A stretch of 64,000 nt of DNA from Nanobdellota archaeon (GTDB lineage Archaea; Nanobdellota; Nanobdellia; Pacearchaeales; GW2011-AR1), in the NCBI GenBank assembly GCA_024654565.1, contig JANLHM010000009.1, positions 89,945-153,944 of the forward strand, in the 5' to 3' direction. The number at the start of each line of letters is the position of its first letter. The stretch's first letter is position 1. Under the pieces are notes generated by a model, which saw nothing but the letters and a program-made list of their open reading frames with translations, did no database searches and was not told the origin of the DNA. Shown here in pieces: positions 17,091 to 24,698 of this stretch. The translations under genes were made by a program, and so were the position numbers.

Positions 17091-17753
17091 TTAACATCCT
17101 CCCACCATAGAACCACCTGAAGTTTTACCTTGCTCAATTCCTCTGTAAAGATTTGAAGCAAGATTCACATAATCCTTTGAATCAATTCCATTTTCCTCTA
17201 AAGCTATTGCTTTACTCTCATGAATTTCGGGGAAAAATAGAACTTTCCATTTTCCCAGTTCAGACAAAATTTCAATATCTGACATTTCGGGATTGTTTAT
17301 TAATAAATACTTTGCAAGACCCCTCATTGCATAACTGTGAGCACATCCACACGCCCTTTCTCCGTTAGCAAAGATGATTGAATTTGCTCCACAGCAATAT
17401 TCACAACTTATTGAACCTGCAATTTTTGTGTATCTATTCATCTCTTCAGAATTTAAATCCATATCTTCATATTGGGCAAGTTTCCTTATTGTTGCATCGG
17501 CAAGCTGGGGATTACTAGCAGTCACATCGTCATAACTAACTCCTAATACGGTCCCATAAATTGCTGGAACTCCTTTTGGGATGATTTCAGAAGCTGAAAC
17601 TGTTCCAATACCTCCAACAGACTGACCTGAAGAAACTTTACCAATATTAAATGCAACCACTAAAAGTAAAATTGCAATTATTCCAATCTGGATATATAGT
17701 TCTGTGTCGGGTTTTCCTCCTTTTCTTTTTTCTGTTACGGTTTTGTTCACCAT
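17091..17753 (-). CDS. Membrane-anchored CYCC/CGC metal- or thiol-binding protein ending in MVGGC
   Basis: 220 residues: cytoplasmic basic start, one membrane helix (about 19-40), then an outside domain with SCEYCCGANS and RACGCAHSYAM, which resembles PCYCGC-type Cys/His domains seen with copper and sulfur genes, and finally GKTSGGSMVGGC. It is the first gene of the island, directly behind operator site 1. Same last five residues as the two genes after it. Confidence 0.75.
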   Translation of the reverse strand: MVNKTVTEKRKGGKPDTELYIQIGIIAILLLVVAFNIGKVSSGQSVGGIGTVSASEIIPKGVPAIYGTVLGVSYDDVTASNPQLADATIRKLAQYEDMDLNSEEMNRYTKIAGSISCEYCCGANSIIFANGERACGCAHSYAMRGLAKYLLINNPEMSDIEILSELGKWKVLFFPEIHESKAIALEENGIDSKDYVNLASNLYRGIEQGKTSGGSMVGGC

Positions 17754-17784
17754 GGTGATTTAAAAAAAACCTTTTATTTAACCG

Positions 17785-17833
17785 CTTTGGTGAAACTAGT
17801 TTCAAGAGGTGCTTAAATCCAGAAGATATAAAA
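17785..17833. promoter_or_regulatory. Divergent promoter with perfect palindrome (operator site 1)
   Basis: TGAAACTAGTTTCA at 17791-17804 is a perfect 14-bp palindrome, preceded by CTTTGG. To the left (minus strand) it abuts a TATA-like TTAAATAAAAGG of the island's first gene; to the right a TATA box (AGATATAAAA, about 17825-17834) serves the regulator gene at 17856. One site can therefore control both directions. Confidence 0.65.
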
Positions 17834-17855
17834 ACCCATTTTTGATTTTTTGAGT

Positions 17856-18347
17856 ATGGAAAACAAACATGTGGGTTACCTTTTGATTGGAATTTCAATA
17901 TTAGTAATAATAATTGTTCTAATGTTCAACTCCACTTTAAAAGAGATTGTAACATCTAGCTGCACATTGGCTCACGGAGACTCAACGTCATGCCCAATGT
18001 ATGAAACAATAAACAAGCAGACATACATTGCATTAGGGGTTATAGGCCTTTTAATCATAGTCAGTCTAGTTCTAATTTTTTCTAAACCCGATGAAAAAAT
18101 AGTAATTAAAAAAATAAAGGAAAAACAAATAAAGAAGTCAATTGACAAGTCAAAACTTGAAAAAGATGAAAAGGAAGTAATTAATTTTTTAATAAATGAA
18201 GGAAATGCAGTTTTCCAAAAAGACTTGATGGAAAAACTTGAAATAGGTAAAGTAAAAATGACTCGACTTCTAGATAAACTCGAAGCAAAGCAGTTTATTA
18301 TAAGAAAAAGAAGAGGAATGAATAATATAGTTGTTTTAAAAGAATAA
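17856..18347 (+). CDS. Membrane-bound winged-helix regulator, probable metal sensor
   Basis: 163 residues: helix 1 (about 6-26), an outside loop of about 28 residues containing SSCTLAHGDSTSCPMYE (two Cys, one His, one Met), helix 2 (52-72), a Lys-rich linker, and a C-terminal MarR/wHTH domain (100-163). ATG 17856 lies about 25 nt below a TATA box (leaderless); a TTG two codons upstream is not needed. Divergent from the copper/thiol island across operator site 1, it is the natural candidate for its regulator, sensing metal or redox state outside. Confidence 0.78.
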   Translation: MENKHVGYLLIGISILVIIIVLMFNSTLKEIVTSSCTLAHGDSTSCPMYETINKQTYIALGVIGLLIIVSLVLIFSKPDEKIVIKKIKEKQIKKSIDKSKLEKDEKEVINFLINEGNAVFQKDLMEKLEIGKVKMTRLLDKLEAKQFIIRKRRGMNNIVVLKE

Positions 18348-18824
18348 ATGAAAAAAACAAAAGAAGCATTTGAATGGATTGTCCCTATTTTAAGAAAAAA
18401 TAAAATTCCTTTTCAAATCACGGGGGGATTGGCCGCAAGAATTTATGGGTCAAATAGAACTCTTGCTGATATGGACATTGATTTGCCAGAGAAGAATATT
18501 ATTAAATTAGAACCGATTTTGAAAGATTACATAATTTATGGACCAAAAATGTATTGTGACAATAATTTTAAACTGTTATTGATGACTCTTAATTTCGGGG
18601 GTCAAAAGATAGACTTATGTGGAATAGAAAACCAAAAGGTCTTCAATAAAAATACTAAAAAGTGGGAAAAAGAAAAAATAAATTTATCCCAAGCAACAAA
18701 TAAAATAGCATACGGACTAAAGATCCCAGTAATTCCATTGGAAGATTTAATTAACTATAAAAGTAAAATAAGAAGAAGGGTTGATTTAATAGATATTCGT
18801 AATATTAGTTCAGAGGTCCATTAA
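18348..18824 (+). CDS. Nucleotidyltransferase-fold protein
   Basis: 158 residues with FQITGGLAARIYGSNRTLADMDIDLP, the GG...R...D.D pattern of the nucleotidyltransferase superfamily (AbiEii/LinB-like branch), and later KIDLCG with the third acidic position. It starts at the base following the regulator's stop codon, so both are made from one transcript. Substrate unknown; it lacks an obvious toxin or antitoxin partner. Confidence 0.7.
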   Translation: MKKTKEAFEWIVPILRKNKIPFQITGGLAARIYGSNRTLADMDIDLPEKNIIKLEPILKDYIIYGPKMYCDNNFKLLLMTLNFGGQKIDLCGIENQKVFNKNTKKWEKEKINLSQATNKIAYGLKIPVIPLEDLINYKSKIRRRVDLIDIRNISSEVH

Positions 18825-18883
18825 CTTTAAATATGAAAAAAAATTGGAAAGTTTACAGAGTTGAAAAGGAGGAAATAGAGTTA

Positions 18884-19654
18884 ATGAGTGAAACAATTCA
18901 AATAAAGAAAGATACTTTTTACAAGGGTTCAATTGTAGTTCTTGCTGTGCTTTTAATAGTCTCTATATTTACAGGAGGTTTTGGAACAGGAGGAACTGGT
19001 GCAGTGACTCAGAATCCGACAGGTGGAACTCCTGCACAAGGAACAGGTGGAGCAGCAGCAACTGCCAACGTGGGGGTAATAACAAATAATCCGGAACTCT
19101 TTCCAGCTTTAGGCCCTGCTAATGCAGAAGATGTGGTAATTGAACTTTCAGACTATCAATGCCCTTATTGTACTTTAGCTTCGGGGATTCCTGAATGGAC
19201 AAAAGAATCTCAATACCAACAGTATAGTGGTCTTATAGGTGCAGCCGGAAAAGTTAAGGAATTAGCAGAAAATGGTGAAATAAGGTTTATCTATGTACCA
19301 CTTGCTTTCCTAGGTGATGAATCAATTGATGCGGCCCAGGCAGCATATTGCGCAGGGGACCAAGGTAAATACTTCGAAATGCATGACGCTATTTTTGCAG
19401 CAAGTACTGGTCCAACTGAACACGATGGGAAGTATTCAAAAGCTAACCTTAAGTTAATTGCGCAAGGTGTAGAAGGTATCGACACAAACGCCTTCAACAG
19501 TTGCCTTGACAGCGATAAAAATAAAGCTAAGGTCGAGCAAGCAACAAGTATTGTACAAGGTGCGGGATTCCAAATTTCAACACCTCAATTCTGGGTAAAT
19601 GGACAACAGTCTCAGGCTTCCTGGACTGCAATACAAGCTGCAATAAACCAGTAA
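18884..19654 (+). CDS. DsbA-like membrane-anchored thiol oxidoreductase (copy 1)
   Basis: 256 residues: short cytoplasmic start, one membrane helix, a Gly/Thr-rich spacer, then a DsbA-type thioredoxin fold with active site DYQCPYCTL and the cis-Pro loop QISTPQFWVNG. It catalyses disulfide exchange outside the membrane. ATG 18884 has AAGGAGG 12 nt upstream and lies about 50 nt below a TATA (TTTAAATA); the frame is open to ATG 18833 but that start sits on the TATA. A 185-nt part is nearly identical to the next gene. Confidence 0.9.
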   Translation: MSETIQIKKDTFYKGSIVVLAVLLIVSIFTGGFGTGGTGAVTQNPTGGTPAQGTGGAAATANVGVITNNPELFPALGPANAEDVVIELSDYQCPYCTLASGIPEWTKESQYQQYSGLIGAAGKVKELAENGEIRFIYVPLAFLGDESIDAAQAAYCAGDQGKYFEMHDAIFAASTGPTEHDGKYSKANLKLIAQGVEGIDTNAFNSCLDSDKNKAKVEQATSIVQGAGFQISTPQFWVNGQQSQASWTAIQAAINQ

Positions 19655-19671
19655 ATTTAAATTAATTTTTT

Positions 19672-19727
19672 CTTTTTATTTTTTTCTTTTTATTTTTTTC
19701 TTTTTATTTTTTTCTTTTTATTTTTTT
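19672..19727 (+). terminator. Four 14-nt T-rich tandem repeats, probable terminator
   Basis: Starting 17 nt after the DsbA copy 1 stop, the unit CTTTTTATTTTTTT occurs four times without change (56 nt). Archaeal RNA polymerase stops at oligo-T runs without a hairpin, so a stack of four is a strong terminator. The tandem form looks like replication slippage. Confidence 0.7.
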
Positions 19728-20035
19728 GTAACTTTTCGGGGTATAACAAAGGAACATATGTACTCCTTTTTATATATAAAATTTCTTGCTTTGCAAAATA
19801 ATTCTTGCTTCAAATTTGGCTTTGCTTAAAATTCTTTGCTCAACAAACAATTTAACAACTCAAATATTTATCTTTGAATATTAGATTTACCTTCAAAAAA
19901 ATTTGGGTTTAGTAATTTTAGGAACAAATAAACGGGGGAACTTGTTGCGAACTAATTTTAGGTTTTGCCTAGAGACATATGTCTCCTAGGAGCACATTTT
20001 GTAACTTTTCGTTACATTTATATAACAAAATTTCT
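19728..20035 (+). promoter_or_regulatory. Gene-free regulatory region with two palindromes and two TATA boxes
   Basis: No gene is seen between 19655 and 20047. The region holds GGAACATATGTACTCC (19751-19766) right before TATATATAAA (about 19771), but no gene start follows closely. It also holds GAGACATATGTCTC (19972-19985, perfect), overlapped by CTCCTAGGAG (19983-19992, perfect), and then TTTATATAA (20017-20025), 23 nt before the ATG at 20048. TTTTGTAACTTTTCG occurs twice (from about 19724 and 19997). It looks like a duplicated and rearranged promoter; the left one may drive a short RNA. Confidence 0.5.
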
Positions 20036-20047
20036 TAACTCGAAGAA

Positions 20048-20743
20048 ATGGAAATAAAAAAGAAAACCCTCTACAAAATTTTAGCAGTGACAGTTGTGGT
20101 GGTAGTTTTAATTTTAATAATTAGACCAATAATTCCCACTAATGAGGATGGTGAAGGACTCTTGGTTTTTGAAGACACTTCATTATTTCCGTCTATTGGA
20201 CCAATTGATGCACAAAATGTCGTAATTGAACTTTCAGATTATCAATGTCCATATTGTGTGATGGTTGACGGAGGAGCTAATTGGACAAAAGAAACCCAAT
20301 ATATAAATCAGTATGGGTCTCTCATCGGCACAGCAAAAAAAGTCCAGGAATTAGCAGAAAATGGTGAAATAAGGTTTATCTATGTACCACTTGCTTTCCT
20401 AGGTGATGAATCAATTAATGCGGCTGAAGCGGCATATTGCGCAGGGGACCAAGGTAAATACTTCGAAATGCATGACGCTATTTTTGCAGCAAGTACTGGC
20501 CCAACTGAAAACGATGGAAAGTATTCAAAAGGAAATTTGAAAATAATTGCACAGAGTATTTCTGAAATTGACGAAGATTTATTTGCAAGTTGCTTAGACA
20601 GCAATAAAAACCTTAAAAGAGTAAAACAAGCGCTCTCACTTGCTGAAACGACAGGATTAAAAATTTCAACGCCCCAATTCTGGATAAATGGAGCGCAAGT
20701 CCCTTCTTCATGGCCAGCAATAGAAGCCGCAATAAAAGCATAA
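20048..20743 (+). CDS. DsbA-like membrane-anchored thiol oxidoreductase (copy 2)
   Basis: 231 residues: N-terminal membrane helix, short spacer, DsbA-type domain with DYQCPYCVM active site and KISTPQFWING cis-Pro loop. Paralogue of the gene at 18884, shorter in the spacer. The bases from 20347 to about 20531 are almost the same as 19258-19442, while the flanks differ at many silent sites. It follows its own TATA box and is near-leaderless. Confidence 0.9.
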   Translation: MEIKKKTLYKILAVTVVVVVLILIIRPIIPTNEDGEGLLVFEDTSLFPSIGPIDAQNVVIELSDYQCPYCVMVDGGANWTKETQYINQYGSLIGTAKKVQELAENGEIRFIYVPLAFLGDESINAAEAAYCAGDQGKYFEMHDAIFAASTGPTENDGKYSKGNLKIIAQSISEIDEDLFASCLDSNKNLKRVKQALSLAETTGLKISTPQFWINGAQVPSSWPAIEAAIKA

Positions 20744-20785
20744 AAACAAAAATATTTAAATAATATTTTCTTTGGATAAATTATA

Positions 20786-21061
20786 ATGGATCCAACTCTT
20801 CTTGCGGGAATCTTGGGAGGTGCAGGGGGTTTGACAAGAGGTTTTGTCGGACTCTTAAAAGCACTTTCTGTAAAAAGAAAAATACTTTGGGAATATTACA
20901 CAATAACAGTTGTAATCGCAATAGTTATAGGAATTTTTGTTGGGATTATATTCGACTTTGACCCAAGACTCTCCCTCTTAGCCGGATATGCAGGTACAGA
21001 CATACTCGAAGGAATTTATAAAAGTTTTAATGTAAGTAAAGTTTATGTAAAAAAAGGTTAA
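20786..21061 (+). CDS. Small two-helix membrane protein
   Basis: 91 residues with a Gly-rich amphipathic start (LAGILGGAGGLTRGFVGLLK), a helix at about 36-58 and another weak one at 62-75. A TATA-like ATATTTAAATAA stands about 35 nt upstream. The overall form recalls phage-type or transposon-type small membrane proteins, but no family can be assigned. Confidence 0.55.
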   Translation: MDPTLLAGILGGAGGLTRGFVGLLKALSVKRKILWEYYTITVVIAIVIGIFVGIIFDFDPRLSLLAGYAGTDILEGIYKSFNVSKVYVKKG

Positions 21062-21065
21062 AAAT

Positions 21066-21332
21066 ATGGCAAAAAAAGAAAAAATAAAGGAAAAAATAAA
21101 AAAACACATCATACACAAGAGTAAACTGAGTTTTCTTCTTATACTTAAAATGATTTTTGTTATTGTTTCTTTTTCCTTAGTAGTTGTAATATTTTCTATT
21201 ATTTCACCTTGGGCAAGAATCGAAGTCGTGTCAGTCGCCCAACTTATATACTGGTCTATCGGGTTAACTCTTGGAATTCTTCTTTATCTTTCTATTATAA
21301 TAAAAATCTTGAAAATAATGAAATTTGAATAA
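21066..21332 (+). CDS. Small two-helix membrane protein
   Basis: 88 residues, Lys-rich start, then two long membrane helices (about 19-43 and 56-80). It begins 4 nt after the preceding membrane-protein gene and is followed at once by a ribbon-helix-helix gene, suggesting one operon of three. No family recognised. Confidence 0.55.
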   Translation: MAKKEKIKEKIKKHIIHKSKLSFLLILKMIFVIVSFSLVVVIFSIISPWARIEVVSVAQLIYWSIGLTLGILLYLSIIIKILKIMKFE

Positions 21333-21333
21333 A

Positions 21334-21552
21334 ATGTCCCAGATAACAATTTCAATTGATGAAGAAGTGAAAAAAATACTTTCAAAAAGAGCAGACAAAA
21401 ACTTGTTCACACTAAGGGAACAAATTGAAGACATTTTAAGAAAAAGTGCTGTCAGAACAAAGTCTGGAAAAACTCAGTACGAACCAAAACTTGATGACAA
21501 ATTGATTTCAATTTTTTCAAGAGCAAAAGTAAATAGAAAAAAGAAAAGTTAA
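21334..21552 (+). CDS. Ribbon-helix-helix DNA-binding protein
   Basis: 72 residues. MSQITISIDEEVKKILSKRADKNLFTLREQIEDILRKS is the strand-helix-helix layout of CopG/MetJ-type regulators, here with the ITISIDEEV strand that enters the DNA groove. The remainder is a basic tail. The ATG at 21334 follows the upstream stop by 1 nt; a TTG at 21325 is a less likely start. Its target may be its own operon. Confidence 0.75.
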   Translation: MSQITISIDEEVKKILSKRADKNLFTLREQIEDILRKSAVRTKSGKTQYEPKLDDKLISIFSRAKVNRKKKS

Positions 21553-22352
21553 ATTTGTTTGCACACTACTTTCACTTCTTCGATCATTTTTGAAATAATT
21601 TTCTTGTCAACACCAATCCTTCTTGAAAGGTCATATTCAGAATATTCAAGGAGATCTTTTGCAATAATAAAACCTGAGTCATACAATCTGTTTAAAACAT
21701 CGTTTGAAATTGATTTTAAAATTGTAACTGGATAAAGACCTTTCTTTTCAACTAATTTTTCCAAGTTATCTTCTTTTGGATATCTCCAACTTGTAACTCT
21801 AAGTCCAACACCTTTTGCATACTTTATTGCATCCCCCGAACACTTTGTATTTGTTACAAGCCAGGGGGCACTGAATTTGTAATTGACTAAATCCAAAAAC
21901 CTTGCATAAGTATAAAGTGCGACGTGAAGGCGGGTAATTATCCCGGGTTCATTGTGATATTTACATTCAATCATCCACTTTTTATCTTTTTCTGCAATTA
22001 CATCTACTTCATGATAAACTGACTTTCCTTTAAGTTTGTTCCCGGTTTTAGTTTTAAACCCATAGTGGTCTAATACTCTTGCAAAAAACTTTTCAAATGG
22101 AAAACCTGTTGGACCTAATGACATTATTGCTCGCTTCAGGTCATACCTTTGAGACACTCCTGGTTCACGCTCAAGATATTTTATAAGAAACAAAAGAATT
22201 TCATGAGTTGAGATATTTTTATTAAACTTCTTTTGGATTTCCTTTGCAGCGTCATTTGCAAGTTTTTTTGAACCACCCGCCTCACGTACTGTCCGGTAAA
22301 TTTTCTTTTTGTCAAACCTTTCAATAACTCCTGAGGACTTTATCACCTGCAT
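21549..22352 (-). CDS. ATP-cone plus Mrr/RecB-like nuclease-fold protein
   Basis: 267 residues. An ATP-cone occupies about 1-88 (VIKSSGVIERFDKKKIYRTVREAGG). A PD-(D/E)xK nuclease core follows, with EVDVIAEKDKKWMIECKYHN giving D...ExK, and then a C-terminal helix-hairpin-helix-like end. This ATP-cone/endonuclease combination is common in archaea; it is thought to act on DNA under nucleotide control, but its job is not established. The 3' end overlaps the convergent RHH gene by four bases. Confidence 0.82.
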   Translation of the reverse strand: MQVIKSSGVIERFDKKKIYRTVREAGGSKKLANDAAKEIQKKFNKNISTHEILLFLIKYLEREPGVSQRYDLKRAIMSLGPTGFPFEKFFARVLDHYGFKTKTGNKLKGKSVYHEVDVIAEKDKKWMIECKYHNEPGIITRLHVALYTYARFLDLVNYKFSAPWLVTNTKCSGDAIKYAKGVGLRVTSWRYPKEDNLEKLVEKKGLYPVTILKSISNDVLNRLYDSGFIIAKDLLEYSEYDLSRRIGVDKKIISKMIEEVKVVCKQI

Positions 22353-22472
22353 AGTTAATTAAGAAAAATAAAGGTTATAAATTTATTTGAAAGTCTCATT
22401 TTTTAAAAAATAAAAATTACTATACACGGGGATAAATATTGATTTTAAAAAAAAGTTAAATATCTCTTATAT

Positions 22473-22891
22473 TTAATTGTGACTTTTTCTCTTTCTAAGA
22501 AAGCTGTCGAGTGTAAATTCATCAATTCCATTAAAGAAAGTTGCCAAAGTTGCAATTGGGAGAGCCAAATCCCTTGCTTCTGTTACTCTGTACCCCCAAT
22601 TGTGACTATGTGTACTAAATTCAAAAACAAAAGACCTGAAACGATTCTTTTTTTAAATCCAACAAAATCAAGAGTGCAAAAACTATCTCAAAAATTTCAT
22701 TAATTAAAACTAAAGTTTCAGATTTTGCCATAAAAGAAACATATTCTGGGATCATTCTTGCCCACATTGAGGGATTTAAAATTTATGAAAATCCAAACCA
22801 TAGAAAAACAACTCCTATTGAAATCCTCAAAATTGAGGAAAAATACCTTTTCAATTTTTCAAAGTTAATTCTTGTAGAAAATAATTTTCAT
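22473..22891 (-). pseudogene. Decayed DoxX-like membrane protein gene
   Basis: Read on the minus strand from about 22887, the frame gives LRISIGVVFLWFGFS, then TAA, and continues in the same frame with ILNPSMWARMIPEYV and LINEIFEIVFALLILLDL. After a +1 shift near 22655 it goes on with GYRVTEARDLALPIATLATF and FTLDSFLRKRK to TAA at 22473. The order of these pieces fits the DoxX family (four membrane helices, flwfGl...p at the start, gyrd.gL at the end). One in-frame stop, one frameshift and a damaged start make it a dead gene. The Cys-rich + strand frame over it is a shadow. Confidence 0.7.
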
Positions 22892-22935
22892 TTATAAAAT
22901 TTATGAACTAAAAAATAAAAATAAAATATATTTAA

Positions 22936-23676
22936 TTAAATCAGTTTATAGACTGCGCTTACTGTAGCACTAATGTCCTGTTCTGTTGGAACAATTTTTC
23001 CTGCTACAGCACTTGCTGTTCCCATACCCGAATCTTCTGAATAAGCGACCCAAGGGTAATATCCATAGTCATTTACTGAAACTGATACAAGTCTTCCAAC
23101 ATTTTTACCAAATCCTCTTGCAACTGCATCGGCCTTGTCTTTAGCGTCTTTTGAAGCAAGTTCTAAAGCCTCTGCTTTATTTTCATTCTGCAGTTCTTGA
23201 CTAAGTTCAAAGTTTATGAAACTTATTCCCGCCCCAGACTCGATTCCTGCATCAACTGCAGAAGTAAGTTTATTGTTTTCAGTTGCAGACATTACTACTT
23301 TAATCGACCTTGTTGCAATAAACCCTTCAGTTACCATATTTTGTCCTTCCCAATAAGTATTTGGGTAAACCTGATAATTCTCAGTTCCAATTTCCGACAT
23401 AGAAAATCCTTCTAAAAGAAGAGAACTGACAAGTTTGTTATAAATTTTTGTATTCGCATCACTTGCTTCACTAGAAGTTTCTCCTTCAGTTTCTATATAA
23501 AAGTGAACTGAAACAATGTCGGGAATAACCTTAACTGTTGAAGTCCCCTGAACTGTTACAGTGTCCTTTTGAAGACTACTTTGCCCACCATACATAAATA
23601 ATGCAGTAAGAGCGATTACAAGAACAACTCCAGCAATAATTGACGTTACAACAATTGCATTGTTTTCTTTTTTCAT
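22936..23676 (-). CDS. SIMPL-domain (DUF541) exported protein
   Basis: 246 residues: N-terminal membrane anchor, then the SIMPL/DUF541 domain (VQGTSTVKVIPDIVSVHFYIET..., AVARGFGKNVGRLVSVSV). Bacterial relatives (BP26, YggE) form ring oligomers outside the cytoplasm and are linked to oxidative stress. Nothing in the neighbourhood narrows the role; a membrane-tethered HTH regulator lies directly upstream. Confidence 0.88.
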   Translation of the reverse strand: MKKENNAIVVTSIIAGVVLVIALTALFMYGGQSSLQKDTVTVQGTSTVKVIPDIVSVHFYIETEGETSSEASDANTKIYNKLVSSLLLEGFSMSEIGTENYQVYPNTYWEGQNMVTEGFIATRSIKVVMSATENNKLTSAVDAGIESGAGISFINFELSQELQNENKAEALELASKDAKDKADAVARGFGKNVGRLVSVSVNDYGYYPWVAYSEDSGMGTASAVAGKIVPTEQDISATVSAVYKLI

Positions 23677-23719
23677 TTATAGATTGTCCTCCTTTTTACC
23701 ATTATAAGTTTTATCAATT

Positions 23720-24292
23720 TTACAATTTTCTCCAATTTACTACTGAAAACACCAAAAGAGCTAAAACCCCCCCTAGAAAAAACCAAATCCAAAGGGGATT
23801 AATGTCTGGACTAAGAATTGGTGGAAGTGCATTGTTAACAACTGTACCCACAATTTCATCTTTATATCCAATATTCAAATTATTTTCTACATTAATTGAG
23901 TTTATTCGACTATAAACCCAAAGTAGAACAGTTCCAGCAAAGAGAATGATAAAAGAGGGTAACAATGACTTTACTTTTTCCCCGACTGACTTTTTTGGAG
24001 AAATAATAATTGATTTATTAGTAAGTTCGTACATTACAATTTTTTTACCTTTCTTACTCCAGAAGAAATTTTTTCTTTTTTGTATGAACCCACTTTTCAA
24101 AAGTTTCTTTATGTTATACTCAATAGTGTTTATTGGAGCTTTTAAAAAATCAGCAAGATCCTTTTGACTTGCCTCAGTTGTTTCAGAAAGGTATTCAATT
24201 ATTTTTTTGCATGTCTTGTTTCCTAAAACTTCAGCAAGACTTTTTGCTCTGTCGTCATCAAGTGACATTAGTATAAATTTGTCGTCAGTCAT
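23720..24292 (-). CDS. Membrane-anchored HTH regulator (ArsR-type)
   Basis: 190 residues: an N-terminal winged helix (about 15-95; KKIIEYLSETTEASQKDLAD then INTIEYNIKKLLKSGFI), then two membrane helices at about 110-128 and 165-185 with a 35-residue outside loop. This is the reverse order of the regulator at 17856. It probably controls the SIMPL gene or itself, sensing something at the membrane; inference. Confidence 0.78.
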   Translation of the reverse strand: MTDDKFILMSLDDDRAKSLAEVLGNKTCKKIIEYLSETTEASQKDLADFLKAPINTIEYNIKKLLKSGFIQKRKNFFWSKKGKKIVMYELTNKSIIISPKKSVGEKVKSLLPSFIILFAGTVLLWVYSRINSINVENNLNIGYKDEIVGTVVNNALPPILSPDINPLWIWFFLGGVLALLVFSVVNWRKL

Positions 24293-24404
24293 AGGTTTTA
24301 TAACAAAATAAACTTTATAAATAAAGCGAAGAGTTCAATTAGGATTGAAGTTATTGAATAATTTAGTATATAAAACAATTTAAACTAAACGACCACAGAA
24401 GGTT

Positions 24405-24698
24405 ATGAAAAACCTTGAAAAAAAAGTAAAAAAACTTCTAAAAGGTGAAGAAGTAGACCTTTATTACAAAAGGTTTAACGACGGAACTGAAAGTGAACCG
24501 GATATTTTAATTGACAGGGTTTATGCACAAATAGAGAATAATGGAGAAGTGAAAGACATATGTGTTTACCTTTCAAAAGAAGATGATGAACAAATTTTTG
24601 ATGCCACTGAAGTCTACAGGATTCCGTATATGAAAAACAAAAAAATTCTTAAGGAAATTTTAAAAAAAGCAAAAAAACAAGCCCATTATAATGACTAA
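24405..24698 (+). CDS. Hypothetical protein, 97 residues
   Basis: Soluble charged protein with KKVKKLLKGEEVDLYYKRF at the start and a mixed alpha/beta look. No family recognised. A TATA box (GTATATAAAA, about 24368) lies about 35 nt upstream. It converges on hisS and overlaps its stop by four bases. Confidence 0.6.
   Translation: MKNLEKKVKKLLKGEEVDLYYKRFNDGTESEPDILIDRVYAQIENNGEVKDICVYLSKEDDEQIFDATEVYRIPYMKNKKILKEILKKAKKQAHYND

Noticed and set aside
22479-22703. A + strand GTG-start frame of 74 residues with five Cys
   Set aside because: It overlaps, on the other strand, a much more protein-like (though broken) DoxX pattern, so it is taken as a shadow.
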